A stretch of DNA of 64,000 nucleotides. Origin: JAFAMS01 sp963715815 (GTDB lineage: Bacteria; Vulcanimicrobiota; Vulcanimicrobiia; Vulcanimicrobiales; Vulcanimicrobiaceae). How positions within the stretch are numbered: the first letter of the stretch is position 1; each line of letters starts with the position of its first letter. This document shows, piece after piece, positions 1-7,709 of the stretch. A model generated the notes under the pieces. The model saw only the letters and a list, made by a program, of their open reading frames with translations, had not been told where the DNA came from and searched no databases. The stretch spans positions 1,302,001 to 1,366,000 of the forward strand of contig OY970278.1 of NCBI GenBank assembly GCA_963715815.1, written 5' to 3'. The position numbers were made by a program, and so were the translations under genes.

Positions 1-237
1 GCCGACATCATCGTTGCCGAAGCGGGCGCGGCGATCGGTTTCGCAGGACGCCGCGTCATCGAACAAACGATCCGGCAGAAGCTGCCCGAGAATTTTCAAC
101 GCGCCGAGTTCTTGCTCGAGCACGGCGCGATCGACATGGTCGTTGACCGCCCGAAGCTGCGCGAAACGCTCGTTCGTCTGCTCGACTACGGCATCGCGGC
201 GCCACGCGGCGTGAGCCGAAACGGCGCACTCTCGTGA
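1..237 (+). CDS. accD: Acetyl-CoA carboxylase carboxyltransferase beta subunit, C-terminal part (cut by window edge)
   Basis: Only the last 78 codons lie in the window, open from base 1. The fragment reads like the AccD C-terminus: AEAGAAIGFAGRRVIEQTI, then LPENFQRAEFLLEHGAIDMV and a short tail. With AccA, this subunit transfers carboxyl from carboxybiotin to acetyl-CoA, the first step of fatty acid synthesis in the cytoplasm. Its TGA stop overlaps the GTG start of accA (GTGA), which is the usual coupling of the two carboxyltransferase halves. The zinc-ribbon N-terminus is outside the window. Confidence 0.95.
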   Translation, partial: ADIIVAEAGAAIGFAGRRVIEQTIRQKLPENFQRAEFLLEHGAIDMVVDRPKLRETLVRLLDYGIAAPRGVSRNGALS

Positions 238-1232
238 ACCCGATCGTCGATCGCGAGAAAGGTTTGCTCGAGCTCGAGCGTCGGATCGCCGAGCTCAAAG
301 GGCTCAGCAGCTCGCAAAACGTCGATCTTTCGAGCCAAATCACGGCGCTCGAAGCTGAGTACGCCAAGATTCAGCGCGACATCTTCGGCGCGCTCTCGCC
401 GTGGGAGCGCGTCAACATGGCGCGCCATCCCAAGCGTCCGACGGCCGCCGAATATATCGCGAAGCTCGATCAATTCGACGAGCTGCACGGAGATCGTCAC
501 TTTCGCGACGACCCAGCCGTCATCGCGGGCTTTGCGAAGCTGCGCTCGCGACGCGTGATGGCCATCGGTCAGCAACGCGGGCGCGACACGAAAGAGAATC
601 TTCGCGTCAACTTCGGGATGGTCAAGCCCGAGGGCTACCGCAAAATTAAACGTCTCTTCGAGCTCGCATCCCGCCTCGGGTTACCGATCGTCGCGTTCGT
701 CGATACCAAAGGCGCCGATCCGGGTATTGATTCGGAAGAACGTGCGCAATCGGAAGCTATTGCCTCCTGTCTGTATGCGCTCGCCGAATCGGTCGTACCG
801 TCGATTTCGGTCGTGATCGGCGAAGGCGGCAGCGGCGGCGCGCTCGCGCTCGGGATGACCGACCGCATTTTGATGCTCGAACATAGCATTTATTCGGTCG
901 CTGGGCCGGAAGCCGCGGCGGCGATTCTGTTTGCAGACGCGACCAAAGCGCCCGAGGCCGCTGCGAGCTTGCGGCTCACAAGCGAAGATCTGTATCGCTT
1001 CGGAATTGCCGACGAAGTCATCAGCGAACCGCTCGGCGGCGCGCACCGGGATCGCGATATGACAATCGATCGAGTGCTTTCGGCCATCGACCGGCACGTG
1101 AGCGAGCTGGCTTCGCGTACGCCGGAGCAGCTGCAAGAAGAGCGCTATAGCAAGTATCGCCGCATAGGCGCGTTGAATACTGGCGGGATGCGCTATGTCA
1201 CCCCGAGCGAAGTCGAGGGGGAGCGAAGGTGA
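234..1232 (+). CDS. accA: Acetyl-CoA carboxylase carboxyltransferase alpha subunit
   Basis: This 332-residue protein has the AccA layout: an N-terminal helical region (LLELERRIAELK), the HPKRPTAAEYI segment, and the crotonase-like core with FVDTKGADPGIDSEERAQSEAIA and IGEGGSGGALALGM. It pairs with AccD to form the carboxyltransferase. The GTG start overlaps the accD stop and fits the length of the family. An oddity is the extreme C-terminus (VTPSEVEGERR), which is not family-like. It is encoded by a copy of a dispersed short repeat (1196-1229) that runs up to the stop codon. The stop overlaps the next gene (GTGA), so the operon continues. Confidence 0.96.
   Translation: MNPIVDREKGLLELERRIAELKGLSSSQNVDLSSQITALEAEYAKIQRDIFGALSPWERVNMARHPKRPTAAEYIAKLDQFDELHGDRHFRDDPAVIAGFAKLRSRRVMAIGQQRGRDTKENLRVNFGMVKPEGYRKIKRLFELASRLGLPIVAFVDTKGADPGIDSEERAQSEAIASCLYALAESVVPSISVVIGEGGSGGALALGMTDRILMLEHSIYSVAGPEAAAAILFADATKAPEAAASLRLTSEDLYRFGIADEVISEPLGGAHRDRDMTIDRVLSAIDRHVSELASRTPEQLQEERYSKYRRIGALNTGGMRYVTPSEVEGERR
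1196..1229 (+). repeat. Short dispersed GC-rich repeat, copy 1, inside the 3' end of accA
   Basis: The stretch begins TGTCACCCCGAGCGAAGTCG and continues with AGGGG. A related stretch occurs at 4908-4945 at the 3' end of another gene. The core has imperfect dyad symmetry (CCCCGA facing TCGAGGGG with one bulged base). Similar short palindromic repeats are widespread in environmental bacterial genomes. Here it is translated in frame and supplies the last residues of AccA. Confidence 0.7.
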
Positions 1233-1543
1233 GCACGCAATCGGTCCTTCGAGGGGTCGGTCGCGGCGTCGTTGTCGTCGTCATTCTCGGCGTTTTTTCG
1301 ATGGTCGCGATTCAATACGCGCGCATCGTACATCGCAACGTCGTGCTCGCGCACGCCCTGTGGGTCGTACAAACCGACATCACGCACCTGGAATCCGAAA
1401 AAGACCGTCGTAACGCCACGATTACCCGCCTGTCGGATCCGCAGGGTTCGATTCCTGAGATTCACGATCGTCTTCACCTGACGATGCCGAACGAATCGAT
1501 CATCTATCTGAAGGGAAATAAACCGCAAAGCGCACCCCAATGA
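1229..1543 (+). CDS. DivIC/FtsB-like small membrane protein (septum formation initiator family, probable)
   Basis: This 104-residue protein has one N-terminal membrane segment (about residues 10-32), a short helical region likely to form a coiled coil (about 40-68, HLESEKDRRNATITRL), and a C-terminal motif IPEIHDRLHLTMPNESIIYL. That motif resembles the conserved end of DivIC/FtsB proteins, which bridge FtsL and FtsQ at the division site. The GTG start overlaps the accA stop and the TGA stop overlaps the next ATG, so it is translated as part of the acc transcript. The family assignment rests on architecture and is moderately secure; a generic small bitopic protein is the alternative. Confidence 0.6.
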   Translation: MSTQSVLRGVGRGVVVVVILGVFSMVAIQYARIVHRNVVLAHALWVVQTDITHLESEKDRRNATITRLSDPQGSIPEIHDRLHLTMPNESIIYLKGNKPQSAPQ

Positions 1544-1932
1544 CACTGCTCGGGACGGTCATCAATCTAAACCGTTTCGGTGCGGTGGTGCGCCTCGCAG
1601 ACGGCCGCCTTGCGTCCGTTCCCCCGGCCGAAGTCGACGCGCATCGCGCTACGTACGAGGAATCGTATGCCGCCCACCGGCCACTGCGATTGGCCATTCG
1701 AGACGCGGCGAAAGGCCTGAGCGTCGTGCTGGCCGACTTCCTCGATGCCGAAGCGCATGCGCCGAATCTGAGCGACGAAGTCTTCGAAGAGCGTTTGGCC
1801 GATTATTTGCGTGAGACGGAAGAGTGGGCACCGCCCGATCAGCCGCAGCCCTTCGAGCGGCATCTCACCCGAAAGCGTCGCCGCGCCGCGCAGTTTGACT
1901 CATCTGCAATCCGATCGCGAGCGGAATCGTAA
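1540..1932 (+). CDS. S1-like domain protein, function unknown
   Basis: The 130-residue product begins with a segment resembling an S1/OB RNA-binding strand pattern (GTVINLNRFGAVVRLADGRLASVPPAEV, shown here in part), followed by a charged helical region and a basic tail. The ATG start overlaps the previous stop (ATGA). The last 68 bases overlap the convergent MFS gene, so the basic tail (RKRRRAAQFDSS) may be weakly constrained. Translation-linked RNA binding is a guess from the fold; no specific role can be assigned. Confidence 0.6.
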   Translation: MTLLGTVINLNRFGAVVRLADGRLASVPPAEVDAHRATYEESYAAHRPLRLAIRDAAKGLSVVLADFLDAEAHAPNLSDEVFEERLADYLRETEEWAPPDQPQPFERHLTRKRRRAAQFDSSAIRSRAES

Positions 1933-3049
1933 GCAAAACGAGCGCCGCTACGGCGCCCATGAGCACTGGAATTCCGTGGGCGTCGCTCAGAGCACCCGCA
2001 AGCACGGGTGAGATCGAACTCGAGCCAATGCCGACCGTGTAAAATATGCCGAACGCTCGTTGACGCTGTCGCGGAGAAACAAGCTCGGGTACGGTCCCGT
2101 AGAGTACCGACGACGTTCCGTTGAGTGCAATGCCGATAAGTGGAAGGATTGCGAGCGTCGCGGGAAGCCCGAGCGGGAGCAGCGCGACGATTCCAAGCGC
2201 TGTAAGACCTTCGGTGATGCATACCGTCGCCAAAATTCCGATCTTCTCGCCGAGAAAGCCGCAGACGAATTTGCCCGCAGCGCCTCCGGCGAAAAGCAGC
2301 GTCAGCGCAAAACCGACCGTTTGCGGCGGAGTCCCCTTTGCGATGATGACGAACGGTAGAAACGTCAGGAATCCCGTGCGCGTCGCGCTATCGATCGCGC
2401 CGATCGCGAGTAAGAACGCGAAGCCTTTCGTGAATGTCCTTCCGGTCGCGGCGCCCGGCGATTTCGTGTCGTCGCGTTCGACAATGACGCGCGCGCGGGG
2501 ACCGAAGAGCAGAATCCCGGCTGCAACGCACAATCCGATGCAGGCGACGATCAGCAACGCCGGACGCCACGGCATGACGATCAAGAGGGCTGCGACGAGT
2601 GAGGGGATCGCCATCTTTCCGACGTCGCCCGCGAAGTTATACGTTCCGAGCGCTGCGCGCGAACGTGCACCTTCAAATGCGTGCGCGATCAAGTTCGATG
2701 AGATTGGGTGTTGAACGCTTGCACCGATCCCGCCGACAAAAAGCGCGACCGCGATCGCAAGATACGTCGAGCGCGTACTCGCCACGGCATAACAGAGCGC
2801 GGCAAGCGCAGTTCCCGTAACCAGCATCGTCCGAGCTCCGAGGCGTTCGGCGACGATCGACGATGGCAGCTGAAAGGCGGCCATCGCGCCGCTATACAGC
2901 GAACGCAGAAGCCCGACTGCAGCCAGCGAAAGTCCGAATTCGCGTTGCCAAATCGGGAGCATGACGTACAGCAGATCCGTCAGTCCGTCGTGCATGACGT
3001 GAGCCGCGCAGGCCACGATCAGAGTACGCGTGCGATTACGAATGTCCAA
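1865..3049 (-). CDS. Major facilitator superfamily transporter
   Basis: About 394 residues with some twelve hydrophobic segments in two halves, typical of an MFS inner-membrane antiporter or exporter. The N-terminal part reads VMHDGLTDLLYVMLPIWQ, and helix 5 carries the GTYNFAGDVGKMAIP pattern seen in fosmidomycin-resistance-like MFS proteins; this subfamily call is inference. I chose the TTG at 3049 because the membrane part starts right after it and a GAGAAAG stretch lies upstream; the reading frame is open further upstream. It is divergent from the RpiR-type regulator, which could control it. Its 3' end overlaps the convergent S1-like gene. Confidence 0.85.
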   Translation of the reverse strand: MDIRNRTRTLIVACAAHVMHDGLTDLLYVMLPIWQREFGLSLAAVGLLRSLYSGAMAAFQLPSSIVAERLGARTMLVTGTALAALCYAVASTRSTYLAIAVALFVGGIGASVQHPISSNLIAHAFEGARSRAALGTYNFAGDVGKMAIPSLVAALLIVMPWRPALLIVACIGLCVAAGILLFGPRARVIVERDDTKSPGAATGRTFTKGFAFLLAIGAIDSATRTGFLTFLPFVIIAKGTPPQTVGFALTLLFAGGAAGKFVCGFLGEKIGILATVCITEGLTALGIVALLPLGLPATLAILPLIGIALNGTSSVLYGTVPELVSPRQRQRAFGIFYTVGIGSSSISPVLAGALSDAHGIPVLMGAVAALVLLTIPLAIGLQMSQTARRGDAFG

Positions 3050-3146
3050 GGCTGGGTTCTTTCTCGGAATCCAACCCCGTGGGACCTGTGCAAGCGTTCG
3101 ACAAATGTATCGAGGGGGAGCGCAACGCCTGGCGAACGGCGAGGTC

Positions 3147-4037
3147 GTGAGCACTGTAATCGACGCTCCTAAACGCAACGCACAAACGGTAAAAGTGCCT
3201 GGTTGCTTTGTCCGTATTCAGGGCAGCTACGTCTCGCTGCGCGCCGCCGAGCAGCGCGTCGCCGACTTCATTCTTAAGAATGCAGAAGAGCTGATCTACC
3301 TAACCGTGACGGAGCTTGCCGAGCGCACGCAGACCAGCGAATCGACGGTCGTGCGGCTTTGTCAAAAAATCGGCTACAAAGGTTATCAAGAGTTTAAGAT
3401 TGTTTTGGCGCGCGATCTCGTCGAGCCGACCGAGGCTATCTACGATCGCATCCAAGAGACCGACGCTCTCGGTGCAATTAAGACGAAAGTCTTCGCAGCC
3501 AACGCACAAGCGCTACAAGACACGCTCGAGGTCCTCGACGATGTCGACCTGCAGCGCGCGATCGACGCGGTTGCGAGTGCGGAGCGGGTCGAAATCTACG
3601 GCGTGGGCGGCAGTGGATCGATCGCGATCGACGCCTACCATAAGTTCCTCAAGCTGGGCATCGCCGCAATTGCCATCTCCGATTCGGATTTGATGGGGAT
3701 GTCGGCTGCGCTGCTGCGCCCCGGAACGGTTGCGCTCGGGATCAGCCACACGGGGATGAGCCGCGACGTATGCGAGGCGCTCGAGCACGCCAAGACCGGC
3801 GGCGCGACGACGATCTGCATTACGCATCGCGCGACCTCGCCGATCACGAAGGTTGCCGACATCAAGCTCTTCACGGCAGCGAAAGAGACGGCGTTTCGCA
3901 GCGATGCAATGTCGAGCCGCATCGCCCAGCTCTCGATCATCGACACGATTTACGTCGGGGTTGCGCTCAAGGACTACCCGCACTCGACGCAAACGATCGC
4001 ACAAACACGCGAAGCGACAGCCAAGAAAAGGTACTAG
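3147..4037 (+). CDS. RpiR/MurR-type transcriptional regulator with SIS domain
   Basis: The 296-residue protein has an N-terminal HTH of the RpiR type (about residues 25-90, with VTELAERTQTSESTVVRLCQ and GYKGYQEFKI) and a C-terminal SIS sugar-phosphate-binding domain (YGVGGSGSIAIDAYHKFLKLG and LGISHTGMSRDVCEALEHAK). Such proteins sense phosphorylated sugars or related acids. It lies 1 base upstream of a tartronate semialdehyde reductase gene, suggesting control of glycerate or hexarate metabolism. The GTG at 3147 is preferred because the conserved part starts about 20 residues later; the frame stays open upstream to 3030, which would overlap the divergent MFS gene. Confidence 0.9.
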   Translation: MSTVIDAPKRNAQTVKVPGCFVRIQGSYVSLRAAEQRVADFILKNAEELIYLTVTELAERTQTSESTVVRLCQKIGYKGYQEFKIVLARDLVEPTEAIYDRIQETDALGAIKTKVFAANAQALQDTLEVLDDVDLQRAIDAVASAERVEIYGVGGSGSIAIDAYHKFLKLGIAAIAISDSDLMGMSAALLRPGTVALGISHTGMSRDVCEALEHAKTGGATTICITHRATSPITKVADIKLFTAAKETAFRSDAMSSRIAQLSIIDTIYVGVALKDYPHSTQTIAQTREATAKKRY

Positions 4038-4038
4038 C

Positions 4039-4935
4039 ATGGCAGCAAACGGGAAGCCGGTGATCGGCTTTATTGGCCTCGGCATCATGGGGAAGCCGAT
4101 GGCGCGCAACTTGATGCGCGCGGGTTACTCGCTGGTGGTGCATAGCCGCGGACGCGGCCCGGTCGACGAGCTTGCGAAAGAAGGCGCCAAAGCCGGCTCG
4201 TCGTCAAAAGACGTCGCTGCGCAAAGCGACGTCATTATCACGATGCTGCCGGATTCGGCCGACGTTGAAGACGTCGTGCTCGGCAAAGACGGCGTTCTTG
4301 AAGGTCTCAAACCGGGCGCAACACTCGTCGATATGAGCACGATCAAACCGGCGGTCGCGCGTCGCGTCGCTGAAGCCGTCGTGAAGAAGGGCGGTAAGGC
4401 GCTCGATGCACCGGTCAGCGGTGGTGAAAAAGGTGCAACCGACGCGACGCTCTCGATCATGGTCGGCGGACCGCAAGACGTGTTCGATGCGGTGCTGCCG
4501 ATCTTTCAGACACTTGGAAAAAATATCGTTCTCGTCGGCGAGAGCGGCGCGGGACAAATAGCGAAGGCTGCAAATCAGCTGGTCGTCGGCGTAACGATCG
4601 AAGCCGTCGCCGAGGCGCTTGCGCTTGCTGAAGCGGCCGGCGTCGATCCGGCCAAAGTGCGCGCCGTCTTACTCGGTGGCTTTGCCCAAAGCAAAATTCT
4701 CGACATGCACGGACAGCGTATGCTCGACGGCAATTTCGTCCCGGGATTCAAGGCAAAGTTGCATCAGAAAGACATGCGTATCGTCACGCAGACGGCACAA
4801 GAATCAGGTCTCGATGCACCTGCTGCACAGCTCGCGCTCGATCGCTTCACGAAGCTCGTTGACGGCGGCGGCGGCGAAAAGGATCACAGCGCGCTCCGCA
4901 CCCTACTTGTCACCCCGAGCGTAGCGAAAGCGTAG
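4039..4935 (+). CDS. garR: 2-hydroxy-3-oxopropionate (tartronate semialdehyde) reductase, beta-hydroxyacid dehydrogenase family
   Basis: A 298-residue NAD(P)-dependent reductase that probably interconverts tartronate semialdehyde and D-glycerate. It shows the N-terminal Rossmann motif GFIGLGIMGKPMARNL, the substrate signature LDAPVSGGEKGA, and the GAGQIAKAANQ segment carrying the catalytic lysine. An AAAAGG ribosome-binding site precedes the ATG. A 3-hydroxyisobutyrate dehydrogenase activity cannot be excluded from sequence alone. The last residues (LVTPSVAKA) and the stop codon come from a copy of the short dispersed repeat that also ends accA. The upstream RpiR-type regulator is probably co-transcribed. 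Confidence 0.88.
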   Translation: MAANGKPVIGFIGLGIMGKPMARNLMRAGYSLVVHSRGRGPVDELAKEGAKAGSSSKDVAAQSDVIITMLPDSADVEDVVLGKDGVLEGLKPGATLVDMSTIKPAVARRVAEAVVKKGGKALDAPVSGGEKGATDATLSIMVGGPQDVFDAVLPIFQTLGKNIVLVGESGAGQIAKAANQLVVGVTIEAVAEALALAEAAGVDPAKVRAVLLGGFAQSKILDMHGQRMLDGNFVPGFKAKLHQKDMRIVTQTAQESGLDAPAAQLALDRFTKLVDGGGGEKDHSALRTLLVTPSVAKA

Positions 4936-4945
4936 TCGAGGGACA
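4908..4945 (+). repeat. Short dispersed GC-rich repeat, copy 2, spanning the garR stop codon
   Basis: This copy begins with the same TGTCACCCCGAGCG as the copy at 1196 and ends GTCGAGGGACA, so its outer ends form an imperfect inverted repeat (TGTC near one end, GACA at the other). It carries extra bases in the middle compared with copy 1. The garR stop codon (4933-4935) lies inside it. It may act as an mRNA 3' end or simply be a REP-like repeat. Confidence 0.65.
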
Positions 4946-4963
4946 GCGACGATCCTAGCGTCC

Positions 4964-5392
4964 GTGCTCCTTGGGGTGATGCAGCTATTCCCTGTAGTTG
5001 CCATCGCGCAATACTTGCCTTCGGGCACCCGGATTGTAACTCAAAAGCAAGTCGGCTACGGTACGGCTTGCTTTGTTAATGGCCAACGATTCGGTCCGCT
5101 GACCTATTTGGCACGTGACGCTCAAAAACGCGGTGTTCAGCCAATATCTTCCGACGAATATCGGGCACTTCGTCGAATAGAACGCTACGTGCCGTTACAA
5201 AACCTGAGATTCGCGTTCGTCGGAACAGAATTCATTGTGTTTAATGCAATGTACGGGCCCTGCTGGGGAGGCCCGGGGTATCAAGTTCTCAACGCACAAT
5301 CTTGTAATACTGGATGGAGTCCGACGGACGGTATGGGAGCGTTACCAGACTGCGTGCCGCGCCCGTGGATTCCAGCTGAACTTAGGCGCTAA
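4964..5392 (+). CDS. Hypothetical exported protein
   Basis: Not recognised. The 142-residue product from a GTG start begins with a hydrophobic stretch (LLGVMQLFPVVAIA) that could be a short signal peptide ending near AQY. The mature part has four cysteines and a GPCWGGPGY segment, which would suit a small disulfide-bonded exported protein. Base composition is visibly more AT-rich than neighbouring genes, a possible sign of transfer. The 3' end overlaps the convergent OYE gene by 11 bases. The start is uncertain because the upstream repeat occupies the likely leader. Confidence 0.5.
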   Translation: MLLGVMQLFPVVAIAQYLPSGTRIVTQKQVGYGTACFVNGQRFGPLTYLARDAQKRGVQPISSDEYRALRRIERYVPLQNLRFAFVGTEFIVFNAMYGPCWGGPGYQVLNAQSCNTGWSPTDGMGALPDCVPRPWIPAELRR

Positions 5393-6470
5393 TTCGTTTT
5401 GCGGGACGAGCGAGTTTCGCGCGCTCGTATTGTTTCGGCCACGGCAGATCGAACCCGAGCTCGGCGGCCGCGTACATTGGAAAGTATGGATCGCGTAAGA
5501 ATTCGCGTGCCATCACGATCAAATCGGCTTGCCCGTGATTCAGAATGCGTTCGCCCTCTTCAGGCGTCGTGATCAATCCGACGGCCGCCGTCGGGACTTT
5601 CGCATCGCGCCGGATTTGCTCCGCAAACGGAACCTGATACAGTGGAACCATCGGAATCTTCGCATCGACCACGTTACCGCCTGACGAACAGTCGATGACG
5701 TCGACGCCGCGTGCGTGCAGTTGTTTTGCCAGCTCGACCGAGTGCGTGATGTCCCATCCGCCCTCGACCCAATCGGTCGATGAAATGCGTGCGAAGAGCG
5801 GCAAGCGTTCCGGCCACGCTTTGCGGACCGCTTCGGTGGTTTCGAGCGCGAAGCGCATCCGATTTTCGAGCGAGCCGCCATATTTATCCGTGCGCGTGTT
5901 GCTGAGCGGCGAATAAAATTCGTGAGCGAGATAGCCGTGCGCGAAGTGAAGCTCGATCAACTCGAAACCCGCGGATAGCGCACGTTTCGCTGCTGTGACA
6001 AAATCCTTGACGATCTGCGCGATACCGGCTTCATCGAGCGCTGCCGGTACCGGAAAATTCGGCGCAAACGGCGCAGTCGTCGGACCGACGGGTATCCATC
6101 CGCCTTCTTCGGGTTTAACGACGCCGGCGGGCTGTTCCCACGGCCGTCGTGTTGAGCCTTTGCGTCCGGCGTGCGCGATTTGCATTGCGGGGATCGCGCC
6201 CTGGCTCTTCACGAATTTCGTAATCCGCGAAAGCATCTCGATGTGCTCGTCTTTATAGATGCCGAGATCTTCCGGCGAGATACGGCCCCGCGGTTCGACA
6301 GCGGCCGCTTCGGTAAAGACGACCGCGGCGCCACCAACGGCGCGGCTTCCGAGATGAACGAGGTGCCAATCGTTTGCAAACCCGTCTACGGAAGAATATT
6401 CACACATCGGCGAGACGATCAGCCGATTGCGCAGGGTCAGGTCGCGGACTTTATACGGTTCGAATAACAT
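5382..6470 (-). CDS. NADH:flavin oxidoreductase, Old Yellow Enzyme family (YqjM-like)
   Basis: The 362-residue protein is a TIM-barrel FMN enzyme. It starts LFEPYKVRDLTLRNRLIVSPM, and has MCEYSS, AMQIAHAGRKGS, the active-site LHFAHGYLAHEFYSPLSNTR (two histidines that bind the enone oxygen) and NRMRF. The pattern is that of YqjM/thermophilic-like OYEs, which reduce activated C=C bonds with NAD(P)H. The substrate is unknown; its position beside an SDR and MaoC gene suggests enoyl or enone intermediates of acid or aromatic breakdown. It ends 1 base from the SDR gene and is probably in one operon with it. Confidence 0.93.
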   Translation of the reverse strand: MLFEPYKVRDLTLRNRLIVSPMCEYSSVDGFANDWHLVHLGSRAVGGAAVVFTEAAAVEPRGRISPEDLGIYKDEHIEMLSRITKFVKSQGAIPAMQIAHAGRKGSTRRPWEQPAGVVKPEEGGWIPVGPTTAPFAPNFPVPAALDEAGIAQIVKDFVTAAKRALSAGFELIELHFAHGYLAHEFYSPLSNTRTDKYGGSLENRMRFALETTEAVRKAWPERLPLFARISSTDWVEGGWDITHSVELAKQLHARGVDVIDCSSGGNVVDAKIPMVPLYQVPFAEQIRRDAKVPTAAVGLITTPEEGERILNHGQADLIVMAREFLRDPYFPMYAAAELGFDLPWPKQYERAKLARPAKRISA

Positions 6471-6471
6471 C

Positions 6472-7197
6472 CTATTCCGTTTCGCGTGCGTTGAGATCGA
6501 CGAGCTCGCCGTTGATGCCGTCGGAGGCTGGGCTCGCTAGAAACGCCAGAACCCGCGCTACTTCGTCAGGGGATGCAGCCCTTTCGAAATCCGCGGCATC
6601 CATGTACGAACGTGCGGCCTCTGTCGCGACGCCGCCTAGAACGACGGCGTTTGCGACAATTCCGTCAGCTTTGTGCTCTTGCGCGACGGCCCGCATCAGC
6701 GTGTTCACGGCGGCTTTTGCCGCCCCGAAGAGCCCGAAGCGCAGCTGCGGGTCCTTCGAGCTGCCCGCCGTGACGGTGACGAGGTGTCCGCGTGAGCGCC
6801 GCCCGGGGCGAAAATCTTGTTTAAGCATCGCGCGCAGCCCGGCCGCCGCGAGATTGTAGGCGGTGACGACAAACCCGTCGAGATTCGTGCGCAGATCCTC
6901 AACGCTTGAATCGATTATCGGAACGAATTTGCCGCGGCCGGCCATGTTCACGATCGCATCGAGGCGTCCGAATTGCTTGACGGTGCTTGCGACGAGCTGC
7001 TGCGTTAAGGCTTCATCGGCAAGATCGGCGACGAATGGGGTCGCCCGCTCGAAGCCGGCGCAGATCTTCTCGGCGCCTTCACGCGTTCGCGAAACAACGG
7101 CGATTCGGGCGCCTTCTTCGTGGAGGGTGCGCAGCGTTGCGCCCCCGACACGGCCCGTCCCGCCGGCTAAGATGATGATGTCGTTTTCAAAGAGCAC
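6472..7197 (-). CDS. Short-chain dehydrogenase/reductase family protein with atypical active site
   Basis: About 241 residues with a Rossmann fold: glycine-rich GGTGRVGGATLR at the start, NMAGRGKF in place of NNAG, VTVTAGSS with the catalytic serine, and the C-terminal NAVVLGGVATEA region. The position of the catalytic YxxxK reads FGAAK, so tyrosine is replaced by phenylalanine while lysine is kept. This suggests altered or absent oxidoreductase activity. I chose GTG 7197 because the Rossmann strand begins seven residues later; longer starts would overlap the divergent MaoC gene. It lies 1 base upstream of the OYE gene. Confidence 0.85.
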   Translation of the reverse strand: MLFENDIIILAGGTGRVGGATLRTLHEEGARIAVVSRTREGAEKICAGFERATPFVADLADEALTQQLVASTVKQFGRLDAIVNMAGRGKFVPIIDSSVEDLRTNLDGFVVTAYNLAAAGLRAMLKQDFRPGRRSRGHLVTVTAGSSKDPQLRFGLFGAAKAAVNTLMRAVAQEHKADGIVANAVVLGGVATEAARSYMDAADFERAASPDEVARVLAFLASPASDGINGELVDLNARETE

Positions 7198-7239
7198 GCG
7201 GCGAAACTCCGGGGAGCATTTCACAAGTCCTGCGGAACG

Positions 7240-7689
7240 ATGAAAGACGGACCATATTTCGAGGATTTGCCGGTCGGCACGGTCTGCAAGACCGGAACGT
7301 TCGCAATGACGCGCGAGGCGATTATCGAGTTTGCGAAAGTGTACGATCCTCAACCCTTCCATTTAACCGATGAGGGGGCGGCGAATTCATTCTTCGGCAG
7401 ACTCGTCGCAAGCGGTTGGCATAGTGCGTCGGTGACGATGAAGCTGCTGGTCGAATCCGGGTTCTTCGGAACGACCGGGCTCATCGGGCTGGGAGTTGAC
7501 GAGCTGCGCTGGCCGAAGCCTGTCTTGCCGGGCGACGTCGTGCACGCGCGCGCCGAAGTCGTTGAGAACACGCCGACGAAAAGCGGGGGCCGCGCGCGCT
7601 TGCGCTGGGCGACCACGTTGCTCAACCAGCGCGACGAAATCGTCTTCTCGTTCGTGTCGCTAACGCTGTTCCCAGGACGTCCGCACTAG
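7240..7689 (+). CDS. MaoC-family dehydratase (hot-dog fold enoyl-CoA hydratase type)
   Basis: The 149-residue protein carries the MaoC pattern YFEDLPVGTV, FAKVYDPQPFHLTDEGA (with the catalytic aspartate and histidine) and GWHSASVTMKLLVES. The family hydrates enoyl-CoA thioesters to (R)-3-hydroxyacyl-CoA. It is divergent from the SDR gene, with 42 bases between starts. The substrate is not determined; membership of the surrounding catabolic region suggests an acyl-CoA or related enoyl intermediate. Confidence 0.88.
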   Translation: MKDGPYFEDLPVGTVCKTGTFAMTREAIIEFAKVYDPQPFHLTDEGAANSFFGRLVASGWHSASVTMKLLVESGFFGTTGLIGLGVDELRWPKPVLPGDVVHARAEVVENTPTKSGGRARLRWATTLLNQRDEIVFSFVSLTLFPGRPH

Positions 7690-7709
7690 GCCACGAAGTA
7701 TATCCGTCC

